DNA of 64,000 nt from Hyphodiscus hymeniophilus. Taxonomy: Eukaryota; Ascomycota; Leotiomycetes; Helotiales; Hyphodiscaceae. The notes under the pieces were generated by a model. That model worked only from the letters and a program-made list of their open reading frames with translations. It was not told where the DNA came from and did no database searches. The DNA is taken from contig VNKQ01000004.1 in assembly GCA_016508695.1 (NCBI GenBank), positions 620,001 through 684,000 on the forward strand, read 5' to 3'. Below, piece after piece: positions 1-11,801 of the stretch. Within the stretch, counting starts at the first letter, position 1. Each line of letters starts with the position of its first letter. Made by a program: the position numbers and the translations under genes.

Positions 1-255
1 GCATACCGCATATATCCGGCAAACCTCCTCATAGACCTGCAAGTTTTGGATGGCAGGTGGCTTTTCAAAGCACTGCACGCAGACATTCTGGAACATTTCG
101 GCACAAATTGGAACTTTACGGAGCTCTGGCAAGCTTCAGTAAGCTGACGCTTTGTTCGTGAGAGCGCCCGCACATTCTCTACGCCCTCACCCTCGCCCCC
201 AGAAATTACCAGATAAGCCTGAAACGCCTTGCATAATCAAGACATCAAGGCGACT
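1..255. other. Upstream leader of the first ferric reductase gene
   Basis: Only this much of the upstream region lies in the window, so the promoter is largely missing. I see no gene or clear regulatory motif in it. An in-frame TTG at 229 precedes the first ATG at 256 and was not used as a start. Confidence 0.5.
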
Positions 256-3012
256 ATGCCGAGTCCGTCTGGCGAAATGTCTACAGCGACGGATGGCTCC
301 CAGACGCTACGCGAGCTGGCGAAACGAATATATATTCCACTCACAGCTACAAGCCCACCTGGTCTAGTAGAGGCAGATACTGTTGATCCTTGGACACAAG
401 CAGGCAAATATGCGTTAGGATGGACATACTTTTGTATTGTCTTGATGATGTTAGTTGCGACTGCGAGAGTCTATCATCTGTGGACGGACAAGCTTAGACA
501 AGCAATGCACAAGCAGGAAGTGGAGCAGCAAATGACTCAATTTGACTATTCTCCTGACAGGGAATATGGAATGGCCAACATGGAAACAGGACGGACGGTG
601 GATCAGCTATTTCCTCGAGAGGGAGTCGAGAAACCATTTGTTCTTACAAGAGGGCAGTCGCATTGGTCGTCAATCGGGCCTGTGAATGATACCCTGGCAT
701 TGTTCAGATGGATCTTCTACCGCCCAGTCCCTGAGTTGAGATGGGGTAAGAAGACAATCACCGCCTTCCCGTCACTCGCAACCATCGGTATTCTCCTCCT
801 CGCCTTGATCTTTGTGACACTATACTGCTTCTTACCACAACCACTCTACTGGCAGAGCATTCGTTTCGGATCTCCACCTCTGGCAATCAGGGCTGGCATG
901 ATTGCAGTTGCGATGACTCCCTGGATTGTTGCTCTGAGCATGAAAGCCAATTTCATTTCATACATAACTGGGATTGGTCACGATCGACTAGGTGTATTTC
1001 ATCGGTGGGGCGGATATTTGTGCCTCTTCCTTGCGCTGGTCCACATGATCCCGTTCTACATTCAGCCTGTCTGGGATGATAACGGTATGTTGGTATTCGC
1101 AAAGCTCTTCCCATCAGGTAGCGGCATCATCTATGGAACAGGAATTGCCTGCTTCGTGCCTCTTGGCTGGCTCTGTGTTGCATCATTACCTATATTGCGG
1201 AACATCGCGTATGAAATATTCGCTATCCTACACATCCCAGTTGCAATGGTCTACGTGGCTCTCCTGTTCTGGCATTGCCACAACTATCTCACGTCGTGGA
1301 GCTACCTATGGGCGACCGTTGCAATCTGGGTCCTTTCGTATGGTCTGCGAATATTCAACCTGAACTGGATGAAGCCGTGGAGAAATGCATGGTTGATTGG
1401 AGACGAGGCTGCTGTCACGCTTATGGCTGAGAACGCAATCAAAGTCACGATTCCTACACAAATGAAATGGAGACCTGGCCAATATGTCTACCTTCGGATG
1501 CCAGGCATCTCAATCTTTGAGAACCATCCGTTCACGATATCTTCGCTATGCAGTGAAGACTTTCCATCTGAATATGGTGATCTATACAGAGATTGTACCT
1601 TGGTTTTCAGACCGTTCGGTGGCTTCACTAGGAGGGTGCTTGAGACAGCTATCGAGAAAGGCCCATTCAAGACATATCGTGCCTACCTCGATGGACCTTA
1701 CGGAGGAATGCAAAGAGAATTGGCCGCCTTTGAGACTGTCATTCTGTTTGCCGGAGGAAGCGGAATTACCGCGATCGTGTCACAACTTTTGAATCTGATC
1801 AAGCGAATGAGAGATGGAAAGGCAGTGACAAAGAAGATCGAAGTAGTCTGGGCTCTGAAGAGATTAGAAGCCATGGATTGGTTTCGAGAAGAACTCCGCA
1901 TTTGCAGAGAATATGCCCCTCCGGATACTGTCACATGCCAATTTTATGTAACGGCGGCAAAGAGACAGACGAGAATGGGTATGAGCGAGAGAGCTCCGAG
2001 ACCGATCAGTACCATTTTCCATGATAAGCTGGATGGGTTCGTTGCTGGGATAGCATCGAAGAGAAACTCAGCCATGATTCGAGATGAGGCTCAGGGAGAC
2101 GCTGAAAGGGAAGCGGAGTTGAGAGCTGAGGATCAAGATGCCATCACCTCATTACCACAGTCAAAGCACCTACAACCAAAGGTCTTCCCACCACCCCCAC
2201 AAACATCATTCCCTCCTCCACCAACAAAAGCGAACCGCAAGTCTGCCCTAGATAGACTAGAAGGAAAGGTATTTCCATCCGTAACTCCAGAAAAAGATGC
2301 CCACGAAGCAACCCGCAAATTCCTCTCGCCAAGTGTGGTACGTGGGTCCAATGCAATAGGGAACTTCCACTTCCCACAACCAGCACCACGAGAAGATGCA
2401 CCGCATTTTCAATTCGCCCCTCCATCTCCCAATCGCTCCAGCTACAATCCTCAAAACTTACCACCACCACCTCCTGGCCCGCCACCTGGAGGTAACCGTG
2501 ACAGCTTCGTCTCACAAGACTCGTATCAGCCCTATCAGCCATACCAGCCATCCGAATACCCATCTCCACCCAAGCAGTCCGCACCCTACTCACCTGAAGA
2601 ACCCACATCGGATTTCCTCTCCGCCCCAGCACCAGCCCACACACGGCAAAAGTCCTCCGATCTCCAAATTCAGATCCCCAACACAACAGCCGCAACCTTC
2701 GATTTCGGTTTCCCAACAACGCCGACCGAGTTTCAGAAGAACTTAATGAGATTCGCTTTCGTGGGACGCAAGAAGAAAGAAGGCTGGTCCACGGAGTATG
2801 GACGTCCAGATCTGGGGTACATGTTGAAGGAGATGGCTACCGGTGGACCGGATGGGAAGGGGATTTTCGGACGTAGGACATGTGTCTTTGTTTGTGGACC
2901 TCCCAGTATGAGAGTGGATATCGCGAATACGGTCGCGAGGCTGCAGGCGGATATTTGGGGAGATGACAGTAAGGATGAGATTTTCTTACATACGGAAAAT
3001 TATGCTATTTAG
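256..3012 (+). CDS. Ferric reductase transmembrane component (FRE/NOX superfamily) with proline-rich insert
   Basis: Predicted 918-residue plasma-membrane flavocytochrome moving electrons from NADPH through FAD and heme to external ferric or cupric ions. Seen: an N-terminal membrane segment near residues 45-65, then a ferric-reductase core with likely heme histidines in HRWGGYLCLFLALVH and near LHIPVAMVYVALLFWH. The FAD motif HPFTIS is near residue 424, the NADPH-binding GGSGIT near 500 and the terminal CGPP near 880. Between the NADPH motifs, roughly residues 600-830 are low complexity, with runs such as PPPPPGPPPGG and repeated YQP. The family is usually about 550-750 residues, and the insert explains the excess. 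Single exon. ATG 256 is the first ATG in frame. Substrate metal is inferred from family only. A NADPH oxidase is less likely because ferric-reductase features dominate. Confidence 0.88.
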   Translation: MPSPSGEMSTATDGSQTLRELAKRIYIPLTATSPPGLVEADTVDPWTQAGKYALGWTYFCIVLMMLVATARVYHLWTDKLRQAMHKQEVEQQMTQFDYSPDREYGMANMETGRTVDQLFPREGVEKPFVLTRGQSHWSSIGPVNDTLALFRWIFYRPVPELRWGKKTITAFPSLATIGILLLALIFVTLYCFLPQPLYWQSIRFGSPPLAIRAGMIAVAMTPWIVALSMKANFISYITGIGHDRLGVFHRWGGYLCLFLALVHMIPFYIQPVWDDNGMLVFAKLFPSGSGIIYGTGIACFVPLGWLCVASLPILRNIAYEIFAILHIPVAMVYVALLFWHCHNYLTSWSYLWATVAIWVLSYGLRIFNLNWMKPWRNAWLIGDEAAVTLMAENAIKVTIPTQMKWRPGQYVYLRMPGISIFENHPFTISSLCSEDFPSEYGDLYRDCTLVFRPFGGFTRRVLETAIEKGPFKTYRAYLDGPYGGMQRELAAFETVILFAGGSGITAIVSQLLNLIKRMRDGKAVTKKIEVVWALKRLEAMDWFREELRICREYAPPDTVTCQFYVTAAKRQTRMGMSERAPRPISTIFHDKLDGFVAGIASKRNSAMIRDEAQGDAEREAELRAEDQDAITSLPQSKHLQPKVFPPPPQTSFPPPPTKANRKSALDRLEGKVFPSVTPEKDAHEATRKFLSPSVVRGSNAIGNFHFPQPAPREDAPHFQFAPPSPNRSSYNPQNLPPPPPGPPPGGNRDSFVSQDSYQPYQPYQPSEYPSPPKQSAPYSPEEPTSDFLSAPAPAHTRQKSSDLQIQIPNTTAATFDFGFPTTPTEFQKNLMRFAFVGRKKKEGWSTEYGRPDLGYMLKEMATGGPDGKGIFGRRTCVFVCGPPSMRVDIANTVARLQADIWGDDSKDEIFLHTENYAI

Positions 3013-3866
3013 TGTGCATGTTCAGCATATCTTGGTTGGATGGTCTAGGGCGTTGGATGGGAATGGAGCTCGGGATGATACCAACACTATATATAATCTG
3101 CTATGAATGACAACACGTGAGAATATCTTGCCTCCAGCTCTAATGAACTGCCTTCCAAAACCATGCCTTTTGATTCTTGAAACCACGCCCTCGCTGCTGC
3201 CAATTCGGTGCCAGCCTCGCAGACTCTTGGCGTGCAGAGAAAGCTTTCTGTCGGACGTGGTGAAAGGCGCCAGCTTCATAGCTCGAGGAAATCGAAGAAG
3301 CAACACATGAGTATATACCTTCCAAAATCTGCCACTAACGCCACTGCTTCTCTGCTTTGAAATACTGTAATACTGCCCCCATTGATCCATGTGAGAAGTC
3401 GTCATAAAACGTATGATTGTTGGCAGGTTTGAAGAGCTCTCTTCTTGGGACACAATGATCATCAGCGTGGCATCAGTAGAGCTCCATTCACAACTTCAAC
3501 AGTCCATACATGAGACACCCTGGGATCATTGACAGCCTAGGCTTTTGATTTGTACCATCCATTACGAACCGCTTCTTTCAGATCAAAGATTCCAGAGCAG
3601 TAGATACAGGACACAGACATTTTTCTGCCGTCCAACAAAAGAGACCTAATGAAAGGTTCCTCAAACATGCAACTCGTTGTAGATTTATAGCAGAGTTGCG
3701 ACGTTGGTCGAACGGATAGAGAAGCAAAAGTTCTCTCCAAAATTTCCGAAGATGTCCACAGCCTCGCTTCACACTTTGGGACTAGCGTGAGGGCTAGCCA
3801 TATCAAGGCTCAAGCGGATCCTTCCAAATTTTTATAAAAGACTTTTTCTCAAGTTGATGATGGAAG
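3013..3866. other. Intergenic spacer between ferric reductase and Rab escort gene
   Basis: Two plus-strand genes flank this 854-nt spacer, so it should hold the first gene's terminator and the second gene's promoter. Open frames here, including a 146-codon one on the minus strand, show no recognisable protein features. Confidence 0.5.
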
Positions 3867-5586
3867 ATGGAGTCTTTGAGCGACACACCGTGGGATGTTG
3901 TGATTGAAGGGACAGGCTTACAGCAGTCTCTTCTTGCATTGTGAGCTTCATCTTGTTGCTCAACAGAGTCATCTCTGACTGACGCAGCACATGAAGAGCT
4001 CTGTCCCGCTCGAACAAGAAGGTCTTGCACGTTGATCAGAATGAGTATTATGGCAGCTCAGAAGCGGCATTTAGTCTGCAGGATGTTGATGAATGGGTAG
4101 AAAAGGTGAACACATTTGGTGCGTGCGTGTTGGTGTCGATTCATCATGGCACTGTTGCTGACGTGGAACAGACACAAAATCTTTCCGAAATGCAGCAATA
4201 TGGAAGTCACCTACAGAGGCGGGAAAACTAGGCGTTTCGAGAGCATACACACTCACCTTATCGCCGCAAATAATCTACACGAAGTCGAAACTCCTCTCTC
4301 AACTTGTCTCGTCGAAGGTTTATAAGCAGCTCGAATTCCAGGCTGTAGGCAATTGGTGGATCTACGATGTCTCAAGTGTCGCAGCACTGAAGCGTCTACC
4401 AAATGGACGAGAGGACATTTTTGAAGATGCCAGCATTGATAATCGCTCGAAGCGGTCTTTGATGAAATTCCTGAAATTCGTTGTGGAGTACCAGAATCAT
4501 GGCGAAATCTGGGAAGCGGTTGCTGAGAACAGCTTTCCTGCCTTTCTTACGTCGCACTTCAAGTTACCGGAGTCGCTGCAGACTGTCCTGGTAGCTTTGA
4601 CTTTGTCATTGGATTCTCCGGACGATACACCGGTCGGATATGCGCTGCCCAGGATTCAGAGACATCTCTCCTCAATCGGACTCTTCGGCCCTGGCTTTGG
4701 TGCTGTGCTGCCGAAATGGGGAGGCGGCGCTGAAATTGCACAGGTTGCCTGCAGAGCTGGTGCTGTGGGTGGGGGAGTATATGTTCTCGGCACGGGCATC
4801 AAATCTTCACAAACGAACGGAGAGAAGACCGAAGTGGTTCTTTCAAACTCAGAGACGATTGTTACAAAACATCTCGCTCATGACCCGGACAATCAAAGAA
4901 AGCCAGATACGAAAGCTGTCTCGAAAGTCGTGGCAATAGTGTCTTCGCCCTTCTCTACACTCTTTAAGAGCTCGGTTGAGGGATCGCCCCTTGCTGCCGT
5001 GTCCTTCATCGTCTTCCCCCTAAGACCCTCGGCATCGAAGGCCAGACTCATCCGATCTACATTATGGCACACTCAAGCGAAACGGGCGAATGTCCGTCAG
5101 GTCAATGTAAGCTTGAACCTCCCTTGATCCCTCCTATCCAAATGCATTACATGATGATTCAACTTTTGAATACTTATCTACATTGTCTGATCCTCTTGAC
5201 GACAACCCTCTGACAGTCTGATGATGCTCTCTCCATCTTTTACAATCATTTCAGTATTCTTTGGAGCTTATGCTGACCACATAAAAGGTGTACTTTACGC
5301 GACGACGATGCATGCTAGTAGCAGCAAGGCTTTCCTAGAAGCAGCGTTGGTGAAGTTCCTAGATATCGCAGAGGATGGAGAGGGGAAGTTGCTGTATAGT
5401 CTTTACTATGAACAGGAGCAATCCTTGGTGTCACTGGATTTAGCTTTCCACGATGAAGCACTCGAGGAAGTAGAGACGAAGTGGAACGCGATCGTTGAGA
5501 GTGCAGACGAACAGAAGCCTTTCATGCAGTTCGAAGAAAGGACCGGTATGACTGATGAGGATGATGATAACGAAAATGGGTATTGA
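3867..5586 (+). CDS. mrs6: Rab escort protein (Rab geranylgeranyltransferase component A), frameshifted
   Basis: Presents Rab GTPases to geranylgeranyltransferase II and delivers them to membranes; related to Rab GDI. Exons: 3867-3940, 3997-4118, 4172-5106, 5288-5586; introns of 56, 53 and 181 nt are in phase. Seen: the N-terminal dinucleotide-fold start WDVVIEGTGLQQSLLALALS, then VLHVDQNEYYGSSEAAFSL, the GDI-type segment around AYTLTLSPQIIY, the stretch LPKWGGGAEIAQVACRAGAV and the C-terminal HSSETGECPSGQC block. The last block is one frame away from the preceding exon: at the C5 run 5016-5020 one base appears to be missing. No intron of usable size can bridge it. MRS6-type genes are essential in yeast, so a sequencing error in a homopolymer is likelier than true loss. 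The tail is acidic. Start chosen at 3867 because a stop lies just upstream in frame. Confidence 0.88.
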
Positions 5587-5755
5587 TGAGTTGGGATGTA
5601 ACACAATGGAGTTCCTCGAGTTTGGTGCCTGTAGGCCGAGACTGTCTTGGCTGATAGCTTCGGCGATTTGAATAAATCACTTGAACGTGTTCTTGTTGCT
5701 ACGATCAAGGCCAATGCCCTTCGTCTGCCTCGTTGGATCAAAGCCTATTACAACA

Positions 5756-8700
5756 CTAGAATCCAATATCCCTCACACCTTCAAGCCTCATCCAGAAATT
5801 CGTCCACGCCGCCTCCCACCTCGCAGTCTTCAGCTCCTTAAGCCAGTCCTGTACTTTCAGCTCCTCAACCACACCATCCTCGGCTTCGATCCTCATGACC
5901 CCACCCTTAACCCCTTCCCAGCCTTGAATCGGACCTTTAGCATATCGATGATTCTCTCCACAGTACGACCGCCAATAAGTCGCGGGCTCCCCTCTGTTTT
6001 GCGCCATGCGCTTCCCATGACAAGTAGGACAAAGGTCGGCATTGGTGCACAGGAGACAGAAGTAAATGGGCACGTCCCACTGACTCCAAGCTCGACCACA
6101 CTCGCCGTCGCAGGAGAGGCCTCCTCCGCCTCCAAGTTCCTCATCGGGATTCGGTGCGAGTGTCTCTTCGTCGTCGTAGGGGCCTTTGGTCGCCTCTTCC
6201 TTCGGCTCCTCCGTGATCCCTGACGCTTCCAGCTCGTGCGATACTTCGACGCTCGCTTCTTCGATGATGACTTTACTGCTATCTTTCAGGACGCCGTCTT
6301 CCACCGTGTTGCTTGAGATGGTCGTTTCGGTAAAGTGGATTTGGCTGTCGGGTTGGGGGTCTTCTGGTTCAGGTTGCGATGTGACTTCCCGCGATTCGGC
6401 CACCTTCTCTTCATCCGTACTGTCTTCTCCCTGGGCAGTCTTAGCCTCGGTGTTTTCCTCAACAAGGCTGGCCTGATCTTCTGTCTCGGGTTCTTCAGTC
6501 ACTTTGGAGTACTGGCAACTGAGGGCAATCAAAGCATCACGCTCCAAGCCTTCCAGACAAGCGAGTACTTTCGCTAGCAGTCGAAAACTACTCGAATCGT
6601 TCCACCCGACCGAATCAGAAAGTCCTGCCACACATGTATCGAAAGTCTTCTTCATAACCGCCTCGAACTCAGTGGCTTGTCCCAAGACACGATGCATCAC
6701 AGCAATCATAACACTGACAGTAGAATTCTCAATTTGGAAGGAGTCGAGAACCTCGGTAGGCTGATTGGGGAAGTGCTTCATCTCCTCGAGCAGCTTCGCC
6801 TTCTCTACCGGATCCGATGACTTGTAGAATTCTTCGAAGATGATTTCTGCTAGAGAACGACGGACCTGGAAAAGTGTCGCGTCGACGGATTCTCGGAGAT
6901 CAACGTCTGTGATAGGCCGGCTGAGGACTTTGAGAAAGAGCTCTTTGGCTTTCCGTTGGTCTTTGACAACCGTCAGGTAGGCAGCCGCCAAGTCTGCCCA
7001 GACGAAGACGATTTTATCTGCGGTGGAAGGGATCGTCGCCATGTAATTGCGGAAACATTGTAGCAGGAAGGATTTCCCCTCTTCCCCATTCCGCGCGGCT
7101 GCCTCATCGAATCGTGTAATTGCGGAAACGTCATGGTAAGTGTAGATGTACTCGAACCAGGAAATTCGTTCTTTCTCGGTCCAGTCATGCAATAAGCCAA
7201 GGAGCTTCGATCCCTCAGGATCTCGTGTTTCATTCCAGATGCGAGCCATATCATCAAGGTAGTATCCGTCGACTGCAGTCTGGGGCTTGACTGCTTTCCA
7301 GGAGTTGTACGCTTCGATGGCGTCTTCCGGTCGATCTAGGGAGTTGAGATAATCACCTTTCTGCTTGTATATCCATTCCACCACATCGACAAGCTCCTCA
7401 TCGTCTCTCCAATCATCAGGCAATGCTTGTATGGCTTTGTCAACTTCCTGAATTGCTTCTTCGTTACGTTCTGTTGCTGCGTACGACATGGCGAGAGATC
7501 TTCTAAGATAGAATCTTAGGGAGCTTTTGTCTGATGCCAGCATTTCTAGACCTTGAGTTACATAATTGATCGAGTCGTCGTAGAGCTCAAGTCTGTAATC
7601 TCATAAATTAGTTACTGTGCCAGAGATTCGTCTTCAGTTGTGGGGGATGGGGGATGTAGTAAAGAAGCCCCCCCCGACCCCCAAGAGGCTAAGATCGTGG
7701 GGAGAGGGGTGGTTCTGAAAACTTGACTTACCCTGCGAGACTTGCGCTGATCGCTCTCATCGATCCAGCTGTCTTATCAATGTCGGGGAAATGGTCTGAA
7801 ACCTTCAGAACAGACTCCAGGGTATTCGCTGACACATCTATGTTTGATAATTTAAAGGCATCTCTGGCGAAGCTGAATGATTTGAAGATGCGTAAACCAT
7901 TGTTTTGCATATACCAGTTGATAATATGCCCGCGAGCAAGTGTCATTAGCGGCTCTAGAGATGCAGTGATTCCTTTCGCCCACATCTTAACTTCAGGGTC
8001 CAATAGCCCCAACGAATTCGAGGCACGGCCGGTCCACTCTTTGAGAGTATTCATCCAAAGAGCCTCATTCTCCGGAGTCATCTCAGAATATGAGAACTCC
8101 GAGAAACGCTCGAAGGTTCTAGCGACGTTGTTGTGATTGCTTAGAATTTTGTGTAGGATGTTGACTACTTGTTTGACATCTTCGTCAGAGGCTTTGCTGA
8201 GGTCAATTTCCACAAAATGCTGTGCCCAAAAACTGGCAGCATATGCCAACAGCTTTGGTTGCTCGCTATCTTTGAGTTCTGGTTTTACATTGAAAAGCAA
8301 ATCGGCTGTCATTCCGAAAATGGTGAGATGGGCTGCTGATGGTGGTGTTCGGAGACCCTTCTCATCGACATCGACGGCTTGAAAATATTCACGAAGAGAC
8401 CGCTCCTGGAAGGCCAGAGGTATCTGCCCACTACCTTGAATATCGACTTCTATAGCCTCATTACCATTGCCATTGTCGCTGTCGCTTGCTTTTCCATCAT
8501 CGTCATCTTCGTCCTCGCCATCGCGGCCTCTCACGATTTCCAGGATTCTACCGTAGTCAGCATTTCCACCTTCAATCATGATCCTTCAAACCATTTGAGA
8601 GAGAGTGAGCTTTGAGAGAAGAGGATATTACCGTGCAGATCGGCCAATGATTTCGTCTTCAATATCGAAGGTCTGGTCTTCCCCATGAACAGTTCGATCA

Positions 8701-11008
8701 ATCAATTCCGCAGCCTCATCCAGCGTCAAGGCACGTTTGGAATAAGCCAACCATGCGAAGAGCTTCTTGAGTGTGAAATACTGCTCTTTCGTTCTGTTCT
8801 GTTGGCATTCTTTCAGCATCAAGTCATAAAGCTCCTCGAGGCTTTTAGGGAGATTTTTCTCCAAGTCTTTCAGCACAGCTTTCTCGCGCCCTATCATGTT
8901 CAGACGTCTCATCATATGGTCCGTATATCGCATCCCGTCAGCGCTCGCTCTGACTTTGTTGAAGATATAATTCCTAACTGGTTTCCGGAAGTTCTTTACT
9001 CGAGGAAGCTTTCTGAGGTTCTGCGCGATGACTTTCTCGATGTCTGTTGAGAGTTTTGTCTTGGTTATCTCAATTATTGACGGGCTCAAAGGCTCCAGCT
9101 GGTCCGACACTGAAGGGCGTCCTGAAAGTAGGATATGAATGTTCAATTCCTCCTTGACGACTTGTTCTATGCACTTGATCATTTCGGTGAATTCAGTCTC
9201 TTTCATCTCGTCGATACCGTCTAGGATGAGATAGACATGGTCGTCGCCCTTGGTAGGAAATCTATCTGCAAAAAGTCTCTGCCAAGGCTCGACAGGTACG
9301 CCGCTCTCTTTGGCAATTTCACTGGCCAATTGCTCCCAATATTTTGGATCTGATTCTGCCAGTTGATAGGACAAGCAGTACACTGTATCCCAATCAGCAA
9401 AGAGGCATTAAGTCAAATAATCGGACGTAGTCCAGATTATCAGATATACTGACGGGCTTCGGTGAAGGACCTAAGACTGTCCACTTCTTCTCTGAAGAAG
9501 AAATAAGCAAAGGACTTGCGATCAGCCGACGAGCTCTCGAGACTTGAGATGACAGCTTCTGCAAGGAAGGATTTTCCAATACCGGAGTTGCCGCGCAACC
9601 AAACGATAGACTTCTGATGGTCAGCCCATGCCTTGTAAGTATCCTCATCGTTCAAAAGCCAAGCACCCGTACCAGGCACGGAGTCGACATGAATTTCTCT
9701 CCGCTGCGCTTTCGTTTCTTTGCTGATGACGCTCCATCTTGAGGAGTATCCAGAGAGATAAGATGTGACATGGTTAATCGCGACCCGTTTGTTCTCCCCA
9801 GGATCGGTTTTGGCTTTTCGCTGGCCAGGATAACTTTTCGAGTCTTGAGTTTTCTCATGTCCGGCTCGTTCCCGCTCGTAGAGTTTCTTCATAAGAGCGT
9901 TCATCTCTCTCTGCTGGGCTAGGACTACATCTTGCTTTGAATCCATTACTTGACCTTGGTTGATGACGATGTCAACTTTAGATTCAATACGCTGGGTTCT
10001 TTCATCGATAAACGTCGTTTTCGTGACGATGAACTCCACACCTTCTTCCATACTCTTGACGATTTCCGCAAGAATCTGAACCGTCCGTAATGTTGCAATT
10101 CCTACGGCTTGGCTCATCCTAGTAGAAATAAGGTCAGCAGCAGATGCCAATCGGTGGATCATTTTCAGCGAGTAAAGGGAGAATCTCCCTTAAGAACTTA
10201 CTCATTAATGGCATTCTCCATGTCTTTGTATGCTGCAGTAAGACCAGAATCAGAGCCTTCAACCAGTGTGTTGAACCATTTCTCTAGGGCAGTCGATCAG
10301 CGAAGTTCTCCATATTCAAATTGCGAAATCCACGTACTGAAACGCTTTTCTTTCGCATATTCTTGTGCCACAGCGCAGATCATGAGCATACTAGAGAACA
10401 CTCGTGTGATGCATCTCTGAAATGGGGCTAGATCTGGTGAATGTCCCTCAATCATGGAAAGCCTGTCAAGGAACCGCTGAGTAAACTCGAAGAATCCCAC
10501 CACTTTGTCGTAGTCTGCACTCATTTGATTGAAAGACTGTCATCACTTAGCCTTTGAGCCACTGAACTCAGAACGTCACCTAGCTCACAGTCATCACCTG
10601 TCCAAAAGCATTGAAAATCAAAGCGGCGGGCATAGCAGGAGGAAAAGCCTTGTAAAATCAGCTCATCGTCTTCATGTAACACAGGACAGGTGATCCCACA
10701 GCAGCAGTGCTTCCAATGATTTGAATGGTGTTGACGACTTTCTGAATCAACCACAAGTTATTCTTGAAAGCGGTGCGAACCGTATCAACTTTCGAGCCCG
10801 AGTGTCGGAAATCCTTGAATTTATTGACTTGGCCCTCGGTGCCGTCGATGACTTCTTGCATACTTTTCCACGGCCCCATTTTGAGGCTTTTCTTCGTCCT
10901 CAGTTCGTAATCTTCAATGGCTTTCTCCCAAAGAAGGGAAAGATCGGTCTTCGGTGCTGTTGCACTGCCGTTCGCAACGGCAGTAGTGGAGAGTGGCTTG
11001 GAAGCCAT
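5756..11008 (-). CDS. STAND/NLR-like protein: Goodbye domain, NACHT, TPR-like region, C-terminal Cys/His-rich zinc-finger-like module
   Basis: Predicted 1584-residue NLR-like NTPase; fungal relatives act in allorecognition or are proposed innate immune receptors, so that role is inference. Exons in transcript order: 11008-10700, 10648-10589, 10536-10338, 10283-10202, 10118-9454, 9382-8632, 8583-7732, 7592-5756, all in phase. Seen: an N-terminal Goodbye-type region (residues about 20-200, starting LSLLWEKAIEDYELRTKKSL); P-loop GNSGIGKS at about 393-400; Walker B VYLILDGIDE at about 488-497; a helical region; TPR-like helices after about 970; an acidic Glu/Ser linker near 1340-1460; and a Cys/His-rich module at about 1465-1525 with CDGECG, CLLC, CPTC and a later YCGENH, resembling a ZZ-type finger. 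Intron 7 (139 nt) has G- and C-rich runs. The exon 1/2 junction (weak GTGGGA donor) is the least certain. The gene lies between housekeeping genes and the WSC/transposon region. Confidence 0.85.
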
Positions 11009-11801
11009 GGTGCAGTATGATGTCGCAAACCGCTATTTAGACGAGAATCACAAAAAGATGGCGTACAGAGTCTCGCTAAGGAAAGGGAAACGACTTCTTA
11101 CATAGATAAAATAAAAGCTTTTTGCAGCTGATCCCCTCCTTCATTGATGTAGCGCTGGTTTAATGGCGTGGTTGCATGCTTATGTCACATAAGGCTGCAG
11201 TCCTTAATTTGGGGGCTAAACCCAGCAGCTGAAGCTGGAGGGGTGACACTTTAGTGCCAAGGAATAGCCTATCGGAGAGGATCCAACGCATACGGGCGAT
11301 GAGCTGTCGAGGAAATAAATTGGGGAGGAGAAACACCTTATTATTTGCCTCGTTCACCAGATTTTGGAAGGATGGGCACGACACCCATCGCCTTGCTCTA
11401 AAAGCCATAGCCCCCTTCTACTAACCAACGTTGCAGAACACTCAACTCTTGGGCCGACATCAGTTAGAGAATATTTTGGAAGCCTCCTTGTGTCCAGAGA
11501 ATAATAAACAACGACATTGATCTCTTTTGATGACTTGACACCCGGCCCGGCCCGCTCGCTCCCAGAATGCTGGCGCAAAGGACGGCCCATTGGACAATTG
11601 ATCGCTGCTTGTAAGCAGAAATTTAGGTGTGCATTTGCGTAACTTCGGCCAAAGTAAAAATATCCTGCTATGTGTACAACAGAACGCGAGGTATAGTAAA
11701 ATGATTATATTCATGGTATATGTTAAGTAGCTTTGAGCCGATCCAGACGCCCCCAAGCCGCCAAGTATTCCCTCAACGCCTTCACAAATCCCTTGGGTAT
11801 A
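11009..11801. other. Spacer upstream of the NLR-like gene, downstream of the WSC gene
   Basis: Both neighbours read on the minus strand, so this 793-nt stretch should carry the NLR-like gene's promoter and the WSC gene's terminator. I see no recognisable gene. Short minus-strand open frames here lack any family features. Confidence 0.45.

Noticed and set aside
229..255. Extending the ferric reductase start to a TTG at 229
   Set aside because: Fungal nuclear genes start at ATG; the first in-frame ATG is 256. The same applies to TTG 44167 and TTG 53109.
3022..3462. 146-codon minus-strand open frame
   Set aside because: No domain, signal or family resemblance; looks like chance.
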